Source: Nansenia antarctica (lineage: Eukaryota; Chordata; Actinopteri; Argentiniformes; Microstomatidae). Taken from it: DNA of 64,000 nt. Made by a program: the position numbers and the translations under genes. Location: the NCBI GenBank assembly GCA_963989245.1, contig OZ022351.1, forward strand, positions 14,111,343-14,175,342, in the 5' to 3' direction. The notes under the pieces are model-generated. The model worked only from the letters and a program-made list of their open reading frames with translations, did no database searches and was not told the origin of the DNA. Positions 1 to 11,905 of this stretch are shown here, one piece after another. The first letter of the stretch is position 1, and each line of letters begins with the position of its first letter.

Positions 1-458
1 TTGTGGGAGGGAGAAAGTCAAGCTGTGAGAGGTGAGAGGACATGAAAAAAGAGCCCTGTATGAATCATGAAAACGAAAAGGCACAGGAGCCTGATCTCTT
101 ATCCTCGGCGCCATAATATTCCACTGATAAAGTGCCTTTTGTGGGGCATTCTAATGCACCAATACACTGGAAATATGAGTGGAATTAGGCCAACGATGGC
201 CCCTCTGATCTGTTCCTCTCCTCGTGGGAGGACATATGCCTCTTTGTTCCCCACGACGGAGCGCCAGTCTGGGGAGGGAAGTGTGTGTTTGGGGAGGCGT
301 GACGGATAGGCTAGTGTGGGTCAGAAGAGGAATCAGAGAGGACTCCCGCAATGGGATTTGGCAGCAGGGTGGCCATGTTGTAGTTGGCATCAGTAGATAT
401 TAATCTACAGGGGGGTAGCGTTATGTTACCACAGTGGAATGAGCTCGGAGGGCTCACG
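1..458. other. Unique sequence, no gene seen
   Basis: No repeat family, RNA gene or coding exon is recognised here. The short open frames have no domain, no conserved motif and no matching splice context. A run of G/T-rich sequence leads into the microsatellite that follows. Confidence 0.5.
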
Positions 459-476
459 GTGTGTGTGCGTGTGTGT

Positions 477-510
<34 letters not shown>

Positions 511-540
511 CTGTGTGTGTGTGTGTGTGTGTGAGTGAGT
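459..540. repeat. (GT)n microsatellite
   Basis: About 80 bp of alternating GT with a few C, A and GA interruptions. It runs directly into the (GA)n array beside it, forming a compound microsatellite. Alternating purine-pyrimidine DNA of this kind can adopt Z-form. Confidence 0.95.
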
Positions 541-1604
<1,064 letters not shown>

Positions 1605-1960
1605 AGCTCCAGATAATAATAATATTAATATTAATATTATTAATAATAATAATAATAATAATAATGATGATGATGATGTTGATAATAATAGCTTAGATTT
1701 ATATAGTGCCTTTCTCGAACCCAAGGACGCAAATTCAGATTCAACAGATTTCATAGACAGACAGTCAGGCAGACAGAACAGAAAAACAAAGCAAAGAAAC
1801 AAAGACAACGAGAGTGACAAAACTAGACTAGGGGCCAAAGGCCTTAGAGAACAGGTGGGTTTTGAGGGCTGATTTAAAGGTGTCCAGGGTAGAGGCGTTG
1901 GTAGATGGTTTCAATCGCTCTGTGACTGGGGCCGTGTAGTGGTTTCAGTGCTTTAATGGC
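1605..1960 (-). mobile_element. LINE 3' end with (AAT)n tail, antisense
   Basis: An AAT/ATT array with a GATGAT segment (1614-1690) leads into 'TTTATATAGTGCCTTTC' and 'AAGGACGC'. This is a degenerate form of the fish LINE/SINE terminus 'TATATAGCGCTTTTC...CAAAGACGC'. It is followed by an A-rich stretch and by 'GGCCTTAGAGAACAGGTG' and 'GATTTAAAGGTGTCCAGGG'. The read order (tail first) means the element runs on the minus strand. Related termini lie near 44,300, 53,860 and 56,920. The family assignment rests on my memory of fish repeats; the inner boundary near 1960 is approximate. Confidence 0.5.
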
Positions 1961-2313
1961 CATATTTGTGCAAAGATAATGTTGAAAAATGAGCTTTCTA
2001 CACATATTTGCTCTCTCTCATTGTGTTATTAAGATGTAATAAAGCTAATTAAAGACTTACTTATTTAATGATAAACCACCGATTCAAGGTTGTGACAGAA
2101 CATTTCATCCTGGACAATTGATGGGCCTGAAGAGCATATTCTTCTGGTCTTATATTTCAATTTAAAGCAGACCAATCAGAGATATGCCAATCATGTCGAA
2201 TTCGCCCGGTGCACAAGAGGGAGTCTCTTAACTTCCGGGTTTGCTTGGTGTACATAACCATACATGAATGGAATAATGGCACTTGCAGACGGTAGTGGGG
2301 TTAAGCCTGCGAT
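1961..2313. other. Unique sequence between two repeats
   Basis: No gene or repeat recognised. Sequence is AT-rich and includes scattered GC-rich words near 2200-2250. Confidence 0.4.
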
Positions 2314-2477
2314 CATCCAGAAACAAAGTTTCAGAGGTATGAAAGTAACTTTTGATCTACACTATTATACACTATCTTTAGGTTTATGAATCCTAACTTC
2401 CTAAACCTAAAGATAGCAGAAGAGAAATAGTGTAGATCAAAAGTTACTTTCATACCTCTGAAACTTTGTTTCTGGAT
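2314..2477. repeat. Foldback hairpin, arms about 73 bp
   Basis: Left arm 2314-2386 begins CATCCAGAAACAAAGTTTC and the right arm 2402-2477 ends with its reverse complement, GAAACTTTGTTTCTGGATG. A 15-base loop separates them. The outer 55 bp or so pair almost perfectly; a few extra bases interrupt the right arm near 2420 (AGAAGAGA). Such a structure is typical of a small foldback or MITE relic. I see no clear target-site duplication. Confidence 0.85.
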
Positions 2478-4392
2478 GTTCTTTTTGTTTCATAAATCCT
2501 GCAGAGGATGACAGATGATTGACTTGTTAGACAAGAAGACAACACAGTTGAGCTTGTGCAGAATGAGTGTTTGTTTCTGTTTTGATTGTTATGCTTTAAA
2601 AGCTAGCTAGCTAGTTAGCACCTGAGGTTTGTCAGGCTGCTAGGATTTGGCTAAATGTAACACAGTGTTACATAAACGTGTAGGCAATTATAAAACAACT
2701 TCTGAGCCAAACAGTCAAAGCAGACAAATATATCTCTTATACCTCGTCATTATATTCTCCATTGCTTGTGTCAATGAGCTGAACGCTATAGAGGCAGTCC
2801 TGATAGGATCCGTCAGATGGCACAGCGAGACAACAACAAAACAAACGATGGAACTACCCAGCGCGAGCGTCTGAAATAGAGACAAACATTGGAAATCAAG
2901 GCTTGTTTATAGCAGGTGTGCCCAACTCTCCTCCTGGAGGCCTTTACCGTCCTTCTGTTTTTTTGTACATGCAGTGTGTAGTGAGCTGATTGTACACACG
3001 TACACACCACAACTTCCCGCCCCTTCATTCTGGCTGGCTAGTAGTGCTGTGGGTGCACAGAAAGGTTAGAAAATCATCTATTGTTTTTTTATCCCCATTT
3101 GGGTTTTATGTTTGTTTATTGGTAGGCTAATGAATTTTATACAGAGGTGGGTTGTTGTGTTGTTCGCCCTTGCATTGTGGGAGAAATGGGTCCACTTCTC
3201 TCTAAGAAGTTGGAGAAGTGGGTCAAATGAATGCTTTTGTTGTTGGGGGGGGGAGGGGGATTCAACCTTGTGGGGGGCCCTAGGATGTTGCAATACGGCA
3301 GAGGTGGGGAGGTGTACCCCCCCCTCTCTGTCCAATCAGATCATTTCTTGACAATATTGCTGTCTATTTCAAGGATTGCCCAAGCTAATTTTTGGTTCGT
3401 GGTTCGTGCACATTTTAGAATGGTTCTGGGTGGATGCAGGAGGAGAGAAGATTAAGATTAAGATTGCTTGTTGCTCAGAGAATGAAGATTTTTGACAAAT
3501 AATTGAACTGAATATTAACGCCTACTGTTACAATTGTCCCCGCTCATCAGACTTTTAGGATTTCAAACAATACTGTGAATCCAAGCATCCTCTTTAGAGA
3601 CCTATCATGGTATGAATGCTTAGTAGACAGATGTACGTTTCTAATAAAGAAATTACTGGTGTAAGTACAGTGGTCTTTGTGGAGAATGCAATCATTTCAC
3701 ATTTGACCTTTTAGTGCCTTAATTTGCATTATTTGTTACATTGTAGTGCATAACCATGCTTAGTCTTTGGCTGCATGCATCCACATCCTTGTGGAGAACA
3801 AAAATACTTTTAATGACATATTTTCAAGGCAAAATGATGAACATATACCCTCTGGCAAATATTGACCTGGTATGCAATCTTTTTTTTATTGTACAAAAAC
3901 TTGATTGCATTGTGATATCCATCACATGCAGGTTTAACAGGATTGTTAAATTAACTGATAGGGCTCTGTAGCTCATTCATCAGGGTGTAGGTTATCGCTG
4001 AGGGATGAACTGGTTCAATGGAGGCAGACACAGATATCATTAATTGGGTTTGTTGTTCTTTGGGTTTATATAATAAAACGAGCAAGGCCCAGGTTTGCTG
4101 TGGCATCAGGAGGGCCTCTCATTGATTTTTCTCTCTTGTTTCTTCTGACATTTTGCAATTTGCTTCAGGAACAGATTTTTATTTTCATTTTCCTGCCCAA
4201 ATTGAGAGCCAATGTCTGGGTGGCTATCCTCTAATTAATCTGGGCAATCAATGGACGCCGCAGGAACCGCATATTATTATTAAACACCAACACCTGTTGT
4301 TCTCCTGTGTGTGCGCACGTGTGTTGGCTGTACATAAGTGTGTCATGTTTCAATAGGGATCAAAACCATACAAGTTACCATGTGCCTCCATA
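2478..4392. other. Unique sequence with one possible degenerate repeat
   Basis: No exon recognised. About 2590-2625 holds AGCTAGCTAGCTAG. At 2915-2990 'CCCAACTCTCCTCCTGGAGG' resembles the end of a common fish element containing 'CTCCTGGAGAGC', but the match is too weak to assign. 3240-3335 is G-rich then C-rich with runs of 7-10 identical bases. Confidence 0.4.
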
Positions 4393-4786
4393 CATTTACA
4401 AGCAACTTACATTTGTCTAAAGTAAGATGTATAGAATCATCTATACATTAGTCATCATAAGAAAAACAAATCTATGCTAGGACCAGGGGCCATTGGCATT
4501 CACAATGCAAGAAGATACTGCTAGAAGATAGAAGAAGCAATAATTACTTTTTTTCTTTTTTACATTAGAGAAATTGTAGAGGGGGTTAGTGGGGATGAAG
4601 AGGTCATTAGGAGGGACAATCAAGATGTCGCCTGAAGAGATGGGTCTTCAGTCTATGGCAGAAGATAGGTAGCGACTCTGCATTCCTGTCAGTAGTGAGA
4701 AGCTGGCGGTGCCAGGCGGCCTTCGAGGTGTAAGAGCAGAGTGATCTTGCTACCAGGAGTCAGTGATGGGTGTGAAGGTGGGGAGT

Positions 4787-5042
4787 CGTGACATTAGAAT
4801 TATAAGGTTCTATCTCCATTTTTGTCAACATGTTTGTTATATTTTTTACATAATCTGATCCATTAGGTGTTTATTAGTGCCTGTGTGGTGTTATTTTTTT
4901 AAATGTTGAAATTTTTGAGTTAGTAATTCATAAAATACAAAGGTTCCATCTCACAAAACATAATGGAATGTAAAAAACTTTGATGCTCAATATCTCTGAA
5001 TGACCCTAAATGGAGATAGAACCTTATAATTCTAAGCTCACG
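4787..5042 (-). mobile_element. M4 MITE copy 1, nested in L2
   Basis: A 256-bp element with terminal inverted repeats of about 35 bp. The left end reads CGTGACATTAGAATTATAAG and the right end is the reverse complement of CGTGAGCTTAGAATTATAAG. It is flanked by the direct repeat GAGT at 4783-4786 and 5043-5046. Removing it with one GAGT rejoins the L2 phrase 'GGTGGGGAGTGACATG'. It is inverted relative to copies 2 and 3. There is no coding capacity, so it must depend on a transposase encoded elsewhere. Confidence 0.9.
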
Positions 5043-5254
5043 GAGTGACATGTGAGAATTTGGGGAGATATTTGGGGGAGAACACCAGACGGGCGGCAGC
5101 ATTCTGGATGAGCTGCAGAGGTCTGATGATGGAGGCGCGGAACCCGGCCAAGAGTGTGTTTCAAGGCAGGAGATCTCAAGTGTCTGGACCAAGAGTTGTG
5201 CTGCTTCTCTTGTGAGGAATGGACGTATCCATCTAATGTTTTTAGAGGAAGAAT

Positions 5255-5533
5255 CTACAGGAGAGTGTTGTTGCTGGGATGTTCACTGCCGACCGCACAG
5301 GATAAGTGGTTGTCAAGGCTCTTGGCTGCCTGGTAGGAGGTCACAGTAGAGTTCTCGACTGTGATGGAGACGTCTTGGAGAGGGCAGGCTTTCCCAGGGA
5401 GGAAGAGCAGCTCAGTCTTGTTAAGGTTGAGCTTGAGGTAGTGGGCTGACATCCAAGCAAAATGTCTGCAAGACCCGCAGAGGGGGGAGGAAGAGTTGAG
5501 TGTCATATGCATAGCAGTGGTCGGAGAAACCAT
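5255..5533 (-). pseudogene. L2 reverse transcriptase C-terminal fragment
   Basis: Minus-strand translation contains 'SAHYLKLNLNKTELLFLPGK' followed by 'CPLQDVSITVENSTVT', the block after the catalytic region in fish L2-type LINE ORF2 proteins. The reading frame then continues into 'AAKSLDNHLSC', where the family normally has a longer 'LGV-LD-LSF' segment, so an internal deletion or frameshift is likely. The polymerase active-site box is absent. It is a dead fragment of a retrotransposon protein, not a host gene. Flanking frame 5503-5751 may hold scrambled upstream remains, but I cannot align it. Confidence 0.8.
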
Positions 5534-5665
5534 GTGAGGAAATTACCAAGCCAAGAGATTTGGTATGAAGGGAGAACAGTAAGGGCCCTAGGATGAGGCC
5601 CTGGGGGAGGCAGTCCTCTCCATGTCACCTGGTAAGAGCGATCGACCAGGTAGGATGCATACATG

Positions 5666-6043
5666 AATACATTGTAAACACTCCAAAGCATGATAAATAA
5701 ATGACTTGATACAGACACTTTTGGGGGTAAATTTGAGGTGCTTAATATCAATGGCTATACATTGCGTTAATTGAGAATTGACATTGTTGCTATTGTGACA
5801 CTCCTTTACTCTTGCTTTACATAAATGAGTCAGGATGGATTAGAAATATTTGGGTTTTGTATGTTACCCTGGCGGTCTGAAGGAGATGAGCGAGCCCCCT
5901 CACTATACACACTCTGTGTTCCTATTCACTGAAGTGACTTCTAAATCACATCTGTACAGGTTGAGAGCACTTAGCCACGGCTAGTGCTATCTTATAAAAG
6001 CACTCTCATGCATAGCAAGCTAATTTATTATCAACTATTCACG
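5666..6043. other. Unique sequence
   Basis: No gene or clear repeat seen. The stretch separates the L2 relic from the inverted repeat pair that starts near 6050. Confidence 0.4.
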
Positions 6044-6049
6044 TGCTCA

Positions 6050-7700
6050 GCACGAGAGGGGCAATGAGGTGATGGGTTCCCCTCATCTCCTTCAGAGGAC
6101 AAGGGTTACATGTGTAACCCAAAGTTCTTTTTCAGTAGACTTTGTTGACTCTATGGGACTTGCAACACGCCCCGATTGCCTGGTCCGGACAAAAATCCAT
6201 ACGGATACAAGAATGTACCAGGTCCATATCACTCAGTCCCCAAACCAGCACTGAGGACTGTGTGCGCAATGGAGGGCATGCATGGTCAAGTGCAGGCTGT
6301 CAAACCTCATGAAAGGTATGAGGAGATGCCGGCGGTTAGAGTGTAACGTAATCTTAGTGTCGCCATCTGCAAACTGAGAACAAGTAAGATAGACACACAA
6401 GTCACTCACATGCTAGGCAACAATGCCATCTTATAAGACAACATCTTAACGTTAACAGTCTTCAGAGGCGGACACACTTTGTCTGTCCCTGGCCCCAAAG
6501 GACAGAGTGACACAAAGTGAGGTAATTGTCGGCAACACCCAACTGGGGAAACCTTAGAAACCTCCTGTGAGACGAACTTCAATGTAGAAGTATGCATCCT
6601 TAAGTCTGACTGTTGTGTGTGAATCATGTGGGCGAATGGCTTTAAATGAGGCCCTGTGTGGAAGCATGCAATAACAAAAGGTTCTCTGTAGACAGTTGAG
6701 GTCTTGTGAGGAGGAAAGAAGGACACGTAATGGATTATTATGGATGTGTTATGCCAGACTAGGATGAGTCTGAGGCAACACCCAAGGTGAGGAAATCCTC
6801 CCATGAGATGAGAGAACTCATCCACACACTAGAATAGCAATTAAGCTTCACTATGAAAGAGGAATAATGGCTAGCACATGGCCGTTGTCTGAGGACAACT
6901 AGGTTGCGCTGCAGCTATCTTCCTTTTGAAATTAGCTGTAGCTTGTCAGAGGGTGCTAGCTCCACTCACGAACGAGGGAGCTAGCAACTGTTAGAATTAG
7001 CCACAAAATCAACCTCAAGCACCAAAGCTACCAAACAGCCAAGTGGTTAGGCGTAGCTTACACAAGGTACCTAGTGTTACACTTGGTAATTTAGCTAGGA
7101 TTTTGTCATGCACATAATGAGGAAAAATAAACATTGTCAGAGAATTTGCTAAGAGCTCAAATGATGCACCTTCTGGGTGATAGCTGTAGCCAATATGAGG
7201 GACCTAGCAAGTTACAAAGCAACTTGGCAAGGAATTAACATCAAGCTAGCAAGAGTTTGAATAACTTGAGTGCCAAGATAGCTAGCGAGCGTCCTGAGTT
7301 AGCCTGTGAGAGTAACAGGTTCACACAAGGATATACCTTTAAACTTGGCTCACCAAGTTCAAGACAGGTCTTCCTGAAAGTTGAGCTTTAAAATGTAAGG
7401 TTCAAGTAGAGACGACTTAAGATTCCAGGAGTATCATAGCATACTTCAGTGGAACAGTTAAGCAAAGTTGTAACTAGCTACACAAACAAACTACTAATAA
7501 ACTTCGGACAACCAGTGAGTGAAGAGTGGAGAGAAGAAATGGCCACGTGATGAGCTTTTATTAGATGACACTAGACGAGGCTTTGTGCTTGCAAGTCCTC
7601 TCAGCCTGTACAGGAGTCATTGATAGTGACTCCAGCAAATAGGTACATAGAGTGTCCCATAGTGAAGGGTTTAACCAAGTCGACTGAAAGAGAACCAATT
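6050..7700. mobile_element. Possible DNA element bounded by inverted ends
   Basis: The left end (about 6095-6165) contains GGTTACATGTGTAACC, then AGTTCTTTTTCAGTAGAC and CTCTATGGGAC. The right end (about 7645-7710) carries the reverse complement of a related string: GGTTCTCTTTCAGTCGAC followed by CACTATGGGACACTC. The interior has no transposase-like frame and is rich in AGCTAGC words (for example 6957, 7246, 7280). The two ends could be terminal repeats of one decayed element or two separate copies of one repeat in opposite orientation. Boundaries are approximate. Confidence 0.35.
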
Positions 7701-8651
7701 TCTATTGTTTGTTTGCTATGCTCAGAATAGATTACAAATGTATCACCTAGCGGATGCTAATTCATTTGGCAGTCTCTTTTGTTCTAGTGAGAATGAAGAG
7801 AGTGAGGGGACCAGTGAGGGCAGTGTGTTGTGACGTTTCTCATAGAACTTTAATTTTAATTAGCAGACTGAATCTAGAGTTAAGGATTATATTTCTCCCT
7901 ATGGATTTTGGCCTTTGTACTCCACATTAAGGAATAAGTAGGCCGTTGATGTCCTGTAGCGAGAGACTTGAATTTAGTTCCACAGTCCACGGTTTTCAGG
8001 TCAATACATTTTGTGTAGGTGAAGAGAGGAACGTTTCCATCGTCTCAAGTTTACCATCCCCTCAAGTTTACCATCCCCCGGAAGCATTCTATGGAATATC
8101 TTGGTGTCAAAACTGTGATCATCAGTTCAGTTTCGATAAAATGAATGATGGTTGGTTGTCTCCCTATGAACAACTTCAGTTTCAATACTGTGGTTTTTCG
8201 GATGTTATAAAAGCAGAGGTTACGGACTAGCTCTCTTGAGTGAGTGAGAGTGAAAGGATCTAATAAAAGGTTCACTCTTCAATCTGGAAAGACATGTTGT
8301 AGCTAAAAACTCCATTAGCTGGGGGACTTCAAGGGTAATCATGTTTGGAATGCAACCGTACTTTCCGACTATGTCTATCCTTTTAGTCCCAACCCCTGAA
8401 AAGGACATTGGTCTATAGAGAACGAGGGAGCACTGAAGAGTCTTTCAGAGGCTCTACACAGATTAAATCTTGGCGAGTAAAAAAAACAGATGCCAAATGT
8501 AGAATTGGTGTTCCACATACTGTAATTCCCTCAACACAGACTAGAGCTCATCACAGGATGTAGGCAACACACTGTTTTCAGGTATAGAGGGCTGGCCTGT
8601 AGCGTCACCCTAGTCTCTAAAGTGAGCAGAGAGACCCAGGGCCTAAGAATA

Positions 8652-8653
<2 letters not shown>
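7701..8653. other. Unique sequence with a small tandem duplication
   Basis: An 18-bp word, CTCAAGTTTACCATCCCC, occurs twice in direct tandem at 8044-8061 and 8062-8079. The frame 7946-8230 (94 codons) spans it but shows no recognisable domain. No other repeat or gene seen. Confidence 0.5.

Positions 8654-8687
<34 letters not shown>
8654..8687. repeat. (GT)n microsatellite
   Basis: About 34 bp of uninterrupted GT. Confidence 0.95.
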
Positions 8688-8688
<1 letters not shown>

Positions 8689-11639
8689 TGAGTTTGAGAA
8701 GTTCAAAACGGACACTGAGTATGGGAGGGGACAGATAGATACTGTGTGCTCCCGAATATCTCATGACAAACAGGGGTTGCTTTACAGTTTCGCTTAGTGT
8801 TGCTGAGTGTTTAGTTGAAATGGTGGGAGTTTTATAAACTGCCACTGGGCTCAGGCATTACTATTTCACACATCTGTTCAGCTGCAGTAGACATCTGCAG
8901 TGCAAGCCGTGATTGTCTATCAAATGACGCAATGCATGACCCTGGCCTGGCTTGACCTTGCCTCAGCCAAAGAGTCGAAACACCCCCGCTAATTGTTCAA
9001 TGCTAATTTACAGAATTTGTCCAAACAAACAATGAAGTCATTGTACCTGGGCGTCTGGGGCTCGAGCCTCCAATGTCTTATGAATGGCCCCGAATCTCTG
9101 ATTTATCACATTGCCATGGATTTAGTGCAAGCCCCCACCCCTCAACCAAAAACTCTGCCACCAACCCCCGCCCCCCCACCCCCCCACCCCCACTACGCAC
9201 GCGCACATGGACGGAGCGTGGGCCGGGCCTAAGCCCCCACTGAATGTCAATGCCTCTGAGCAGCAGTTGATAAAAGCTCATCTTAACAAAACTGTGTAGC
9301 GCTTTGACTGGAAAAGACAACACAAAGCCCACATTATCCTTGGGCCAGCATGCTTACAGTAAATGTCAGCTAACAACAGGTCCTCTCTGTCTAGCTGGTA
9401 GCGTTTGGAAAACCACAGTGGAGTTGCAGTGACCCTGCTGAGGAACCATCTTGTGGCCTGAGGTCTGGTGTCTGGTCACAGTAAAACACCGGGGAGACGG
9501 CAGATGAGCCACTGGACAGACGCCAGGTTCCAAGCAACAACCCTCTCATTCCTTACCTCAGATCATAACCGGGTGGCTTTTGAGGTTTCCTTCCTCTTTC
9601 ACAGAGGGCCTATCAGGCGTGTTCTATTGGAGACAGACAGTATGAAACCTTTCTACAGTATCTCATCATGACCAGACCGAAACTGACATTAATGTGTTTC
9701 TTTTTTTAAAGTGAGCTTCCGTAGCTTCACTCACTTTCTTGGACTGTCTAGAAGAGCTATATTTAGATGACAGCCCGACTGGCCATATGAATTGGCAAAT
9801 GAGTTTAGCTGGGATCGAATTAGGGCTTGGAATCGCACACTAATTGGAAATTACAAAACCTGGTACAAGCGTTGGCTCCTGAGCCTGTCTGAGCATGTGT
9901 CGCTCTGCTCAAGTGGGATTTCACAACAGGCATCAGGTTTTTAATTTCTACATTTCCCTTTAACAGGGTACCAGCCAAGGCACTTTTCGCAATTGATTGG
10001 AATCTCAAAACAAGTAAGAAATCGCATATGAAAACAATTCTGAATGTGTTAGACGCACCAGGGCCAAGTGCGGGTTATGAATATTACATTGGAAGTGTAC
10101 TCCATGATGTTATTTCCAGAAAAACTTTTTAAATTGTACTTTTTCTCTCAAACAAGGTCGGTCAGTGTGTGCTTTCCACGTGGGGATCTCAGTGTAACTA
10201 GACGAACATAACATTTCATTTGGAAATGAACGCTGGAACGCCAAAAAGGTTTAGAGGTAGGGACTAACCCAGAAACATCTGATTGATTGCTGTCACATAC
10301 AATCAATCAATAATACTGTATGGTACTAGTCTACTGTATGTAATGCTGGATGTCCTGTGATGGTAGTTTTTATAGAGGTATTCTGTGGGGGTTAGCTTCT
10401 TATAGCCTTCTCCATTCTGGGGTCAACTAGACAGCTAAATCTGGCTCAGTAAAGAGACCCTTAAAAAGGTCGGCCTACCTGCTGTGCCTAACTTTACTTC
10501 ACAATCATAACACCAAGTTTCTTTTATCGCTCACGCTGGTAGAAACAAACATGAGCTGTATCGTTTCAGATAGCCTGTGGTACATTTAGCCTGGTTTTTA
10601 GAAGGGAGAATTCTCAAATGGGTAGCTGGAATGTTGTTAGAGAAGTGAGTTAGAACGCTTGAGGTTCACTAGCCCCATGTGAACACACTAACCAGCCCCA
10701 ACATTAAGGAGTGGTGGTGTTCTGAAACTCATGTGAAGAGCGACACCGTTACCAAGAACTTTAAGAGTCGGCGTGATTTATTTGAGTGCTGCAGCTGCCT
10801 CGCTTCCTTAACCACATCACTGTGTTTTTCCTCCCTCGCCCTAATGAAATTTTTCGAGGAGGAAAAAAATGTCCGAAGTTAATCACTGCGCCAGATGGGC
10901 AGACTGATAGATGCTAAGTGGCTCGCTCAAACCATTCTAGTGCTAATAATTGTAATTTATGAAGCCAAATCTTCAGATTCATCACAGACCATGCCCTTTC
11001 GAGTTGCCACGGCACAAAGCACTATGGGATATCACGTTACCCACCCGTCCACTTCCTAATCGGATCGCGGGAGGATTTTAGCCAAACCTTCCTCGACAGC
11101 TTGTTGATTTTTGACGATTCAGTGCGGTAATGACTTTGATTAGCCATAGGACATGGGACAGGGGGTACGGACTTAGAGAGTAGAGACCCCGGTAATGAAG
11201 GTTTATGTGATCGTGTCATGGGCAGGCGTCAGTCTGGTGCCATTAGACAGCCGTTACAGACCCACATCGTGGCTTAGGTATCAGTGCAGGAACAGAGATA
11301 GTTCCATCTCCAGAATACAATTTTGTCTGTGTGACTCAAAGAATTAATGTGTATCGTAGCTACAGTATGTTTTGCTTCAGCACAATATTAAATTCATGTT
11401 GCTATGTTGTTTGTGTATTAAATTATGTTGTTATTGCATTATGGTTGGGGATTCAAAGAAGAGTGACCGTTTATTCAATGAGTCCAATTTCAAATATTGA
11501 ATCAGAAATGCATCAAGGTTTATATTTGACAATTATTTGAATTATACATCTCAGTAGCGCAATGTTCTAGTTTTACCTCATTGGCAGCATACACTCAGTC
11601 CATTATGATAAGAAAGAGCCCTCATTCTAGAAAGCTACC
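8688..11639. other. Unique sequence, possible conserved non-coding DNA
   Basis: No transposon or exon recognised in almost 3 kb. 9130-9235 is C-rich with runs of C7 and then GC-rich. 9700-10020 is AT-balanced, non-repetitive, and includes CTAATTGGAAATTAC and CGCAATTGATTGG. That texture suits a conserved non-coding element, but no comparison was possible. Short frames here have no domain. Confidence 0.4.
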
Positions 11640-11905
11640 AGTCTTGTTCAAACTAGGATTATTTATACATATGCACATTACATACTGTACATAACCTACC
11701 TTAACTGTACATAGCTCATAACTGTATCTCTAAACTACTGTTTAAACTACATGCCTTACTGTACCTATCACTATCATTGTCATGTTTTGTATATCATGTT
11801 CTTATAATCACTATTTGCACTTCTGGTTAGATGCTAAACTGCATTTCATTGTTTAGTACTTGTACTCTGCAATGATAATGAAATTGAATCTAATCTAATC
11901 TCATT
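11640..11905 (+). mobile_element. LINE 3' end with AATCT tail
   Basis: Repeated ACTGTACATA-type words lead into 'TTAGATGCTAAACTGCATTTC', 'GTACTTGTACTCTGC' and 'AATGATAATGAAATTGAATC', ending in a short (AATCT)n tail at about 11884-11901. This is the same 3' terminus as the LINE relic ending near 31497, which has 'AATGACAATAAAG' then TCTAATCTAATT. No coding part remains; the copy is strongly 5'-truncated. Its left boundary is approximate. Confidence 0.65.

Larger units (their letters stand above)
4393..5665 (-). mobile_element. L2-type LINE, 3' portion, antisense, truncated
   Basis: The 3' terminus lies near 4393, where the plus strand reads as a degenerate 'ACATTTACA...CAACTTACATT' end. The body then continues through 3' UTR-like DNA into the end of the reverse transcriptase frame on the minus strand (see 5255-5533). 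Plus-strand phrases typical of this family are 'GCATTCTGGATGAGCTGC' (5099-5116) and 'CAGCTCAGTCTTGTTAAGG' (5408-5426). The element is 5'-truncated, as is usual for LINEs, and carries frame breaks. It is interrupted by the M4 MITE at 4787-5042. Its 5' boundary near 5665 is approximate. Confidence 0.8.

Noticed and set aside
2915..2990. Copy of a fish element with CTCCTGGAGAGC ends
   Set aside because: Similarity is limited to one short phrase; no second end or duplication was found.
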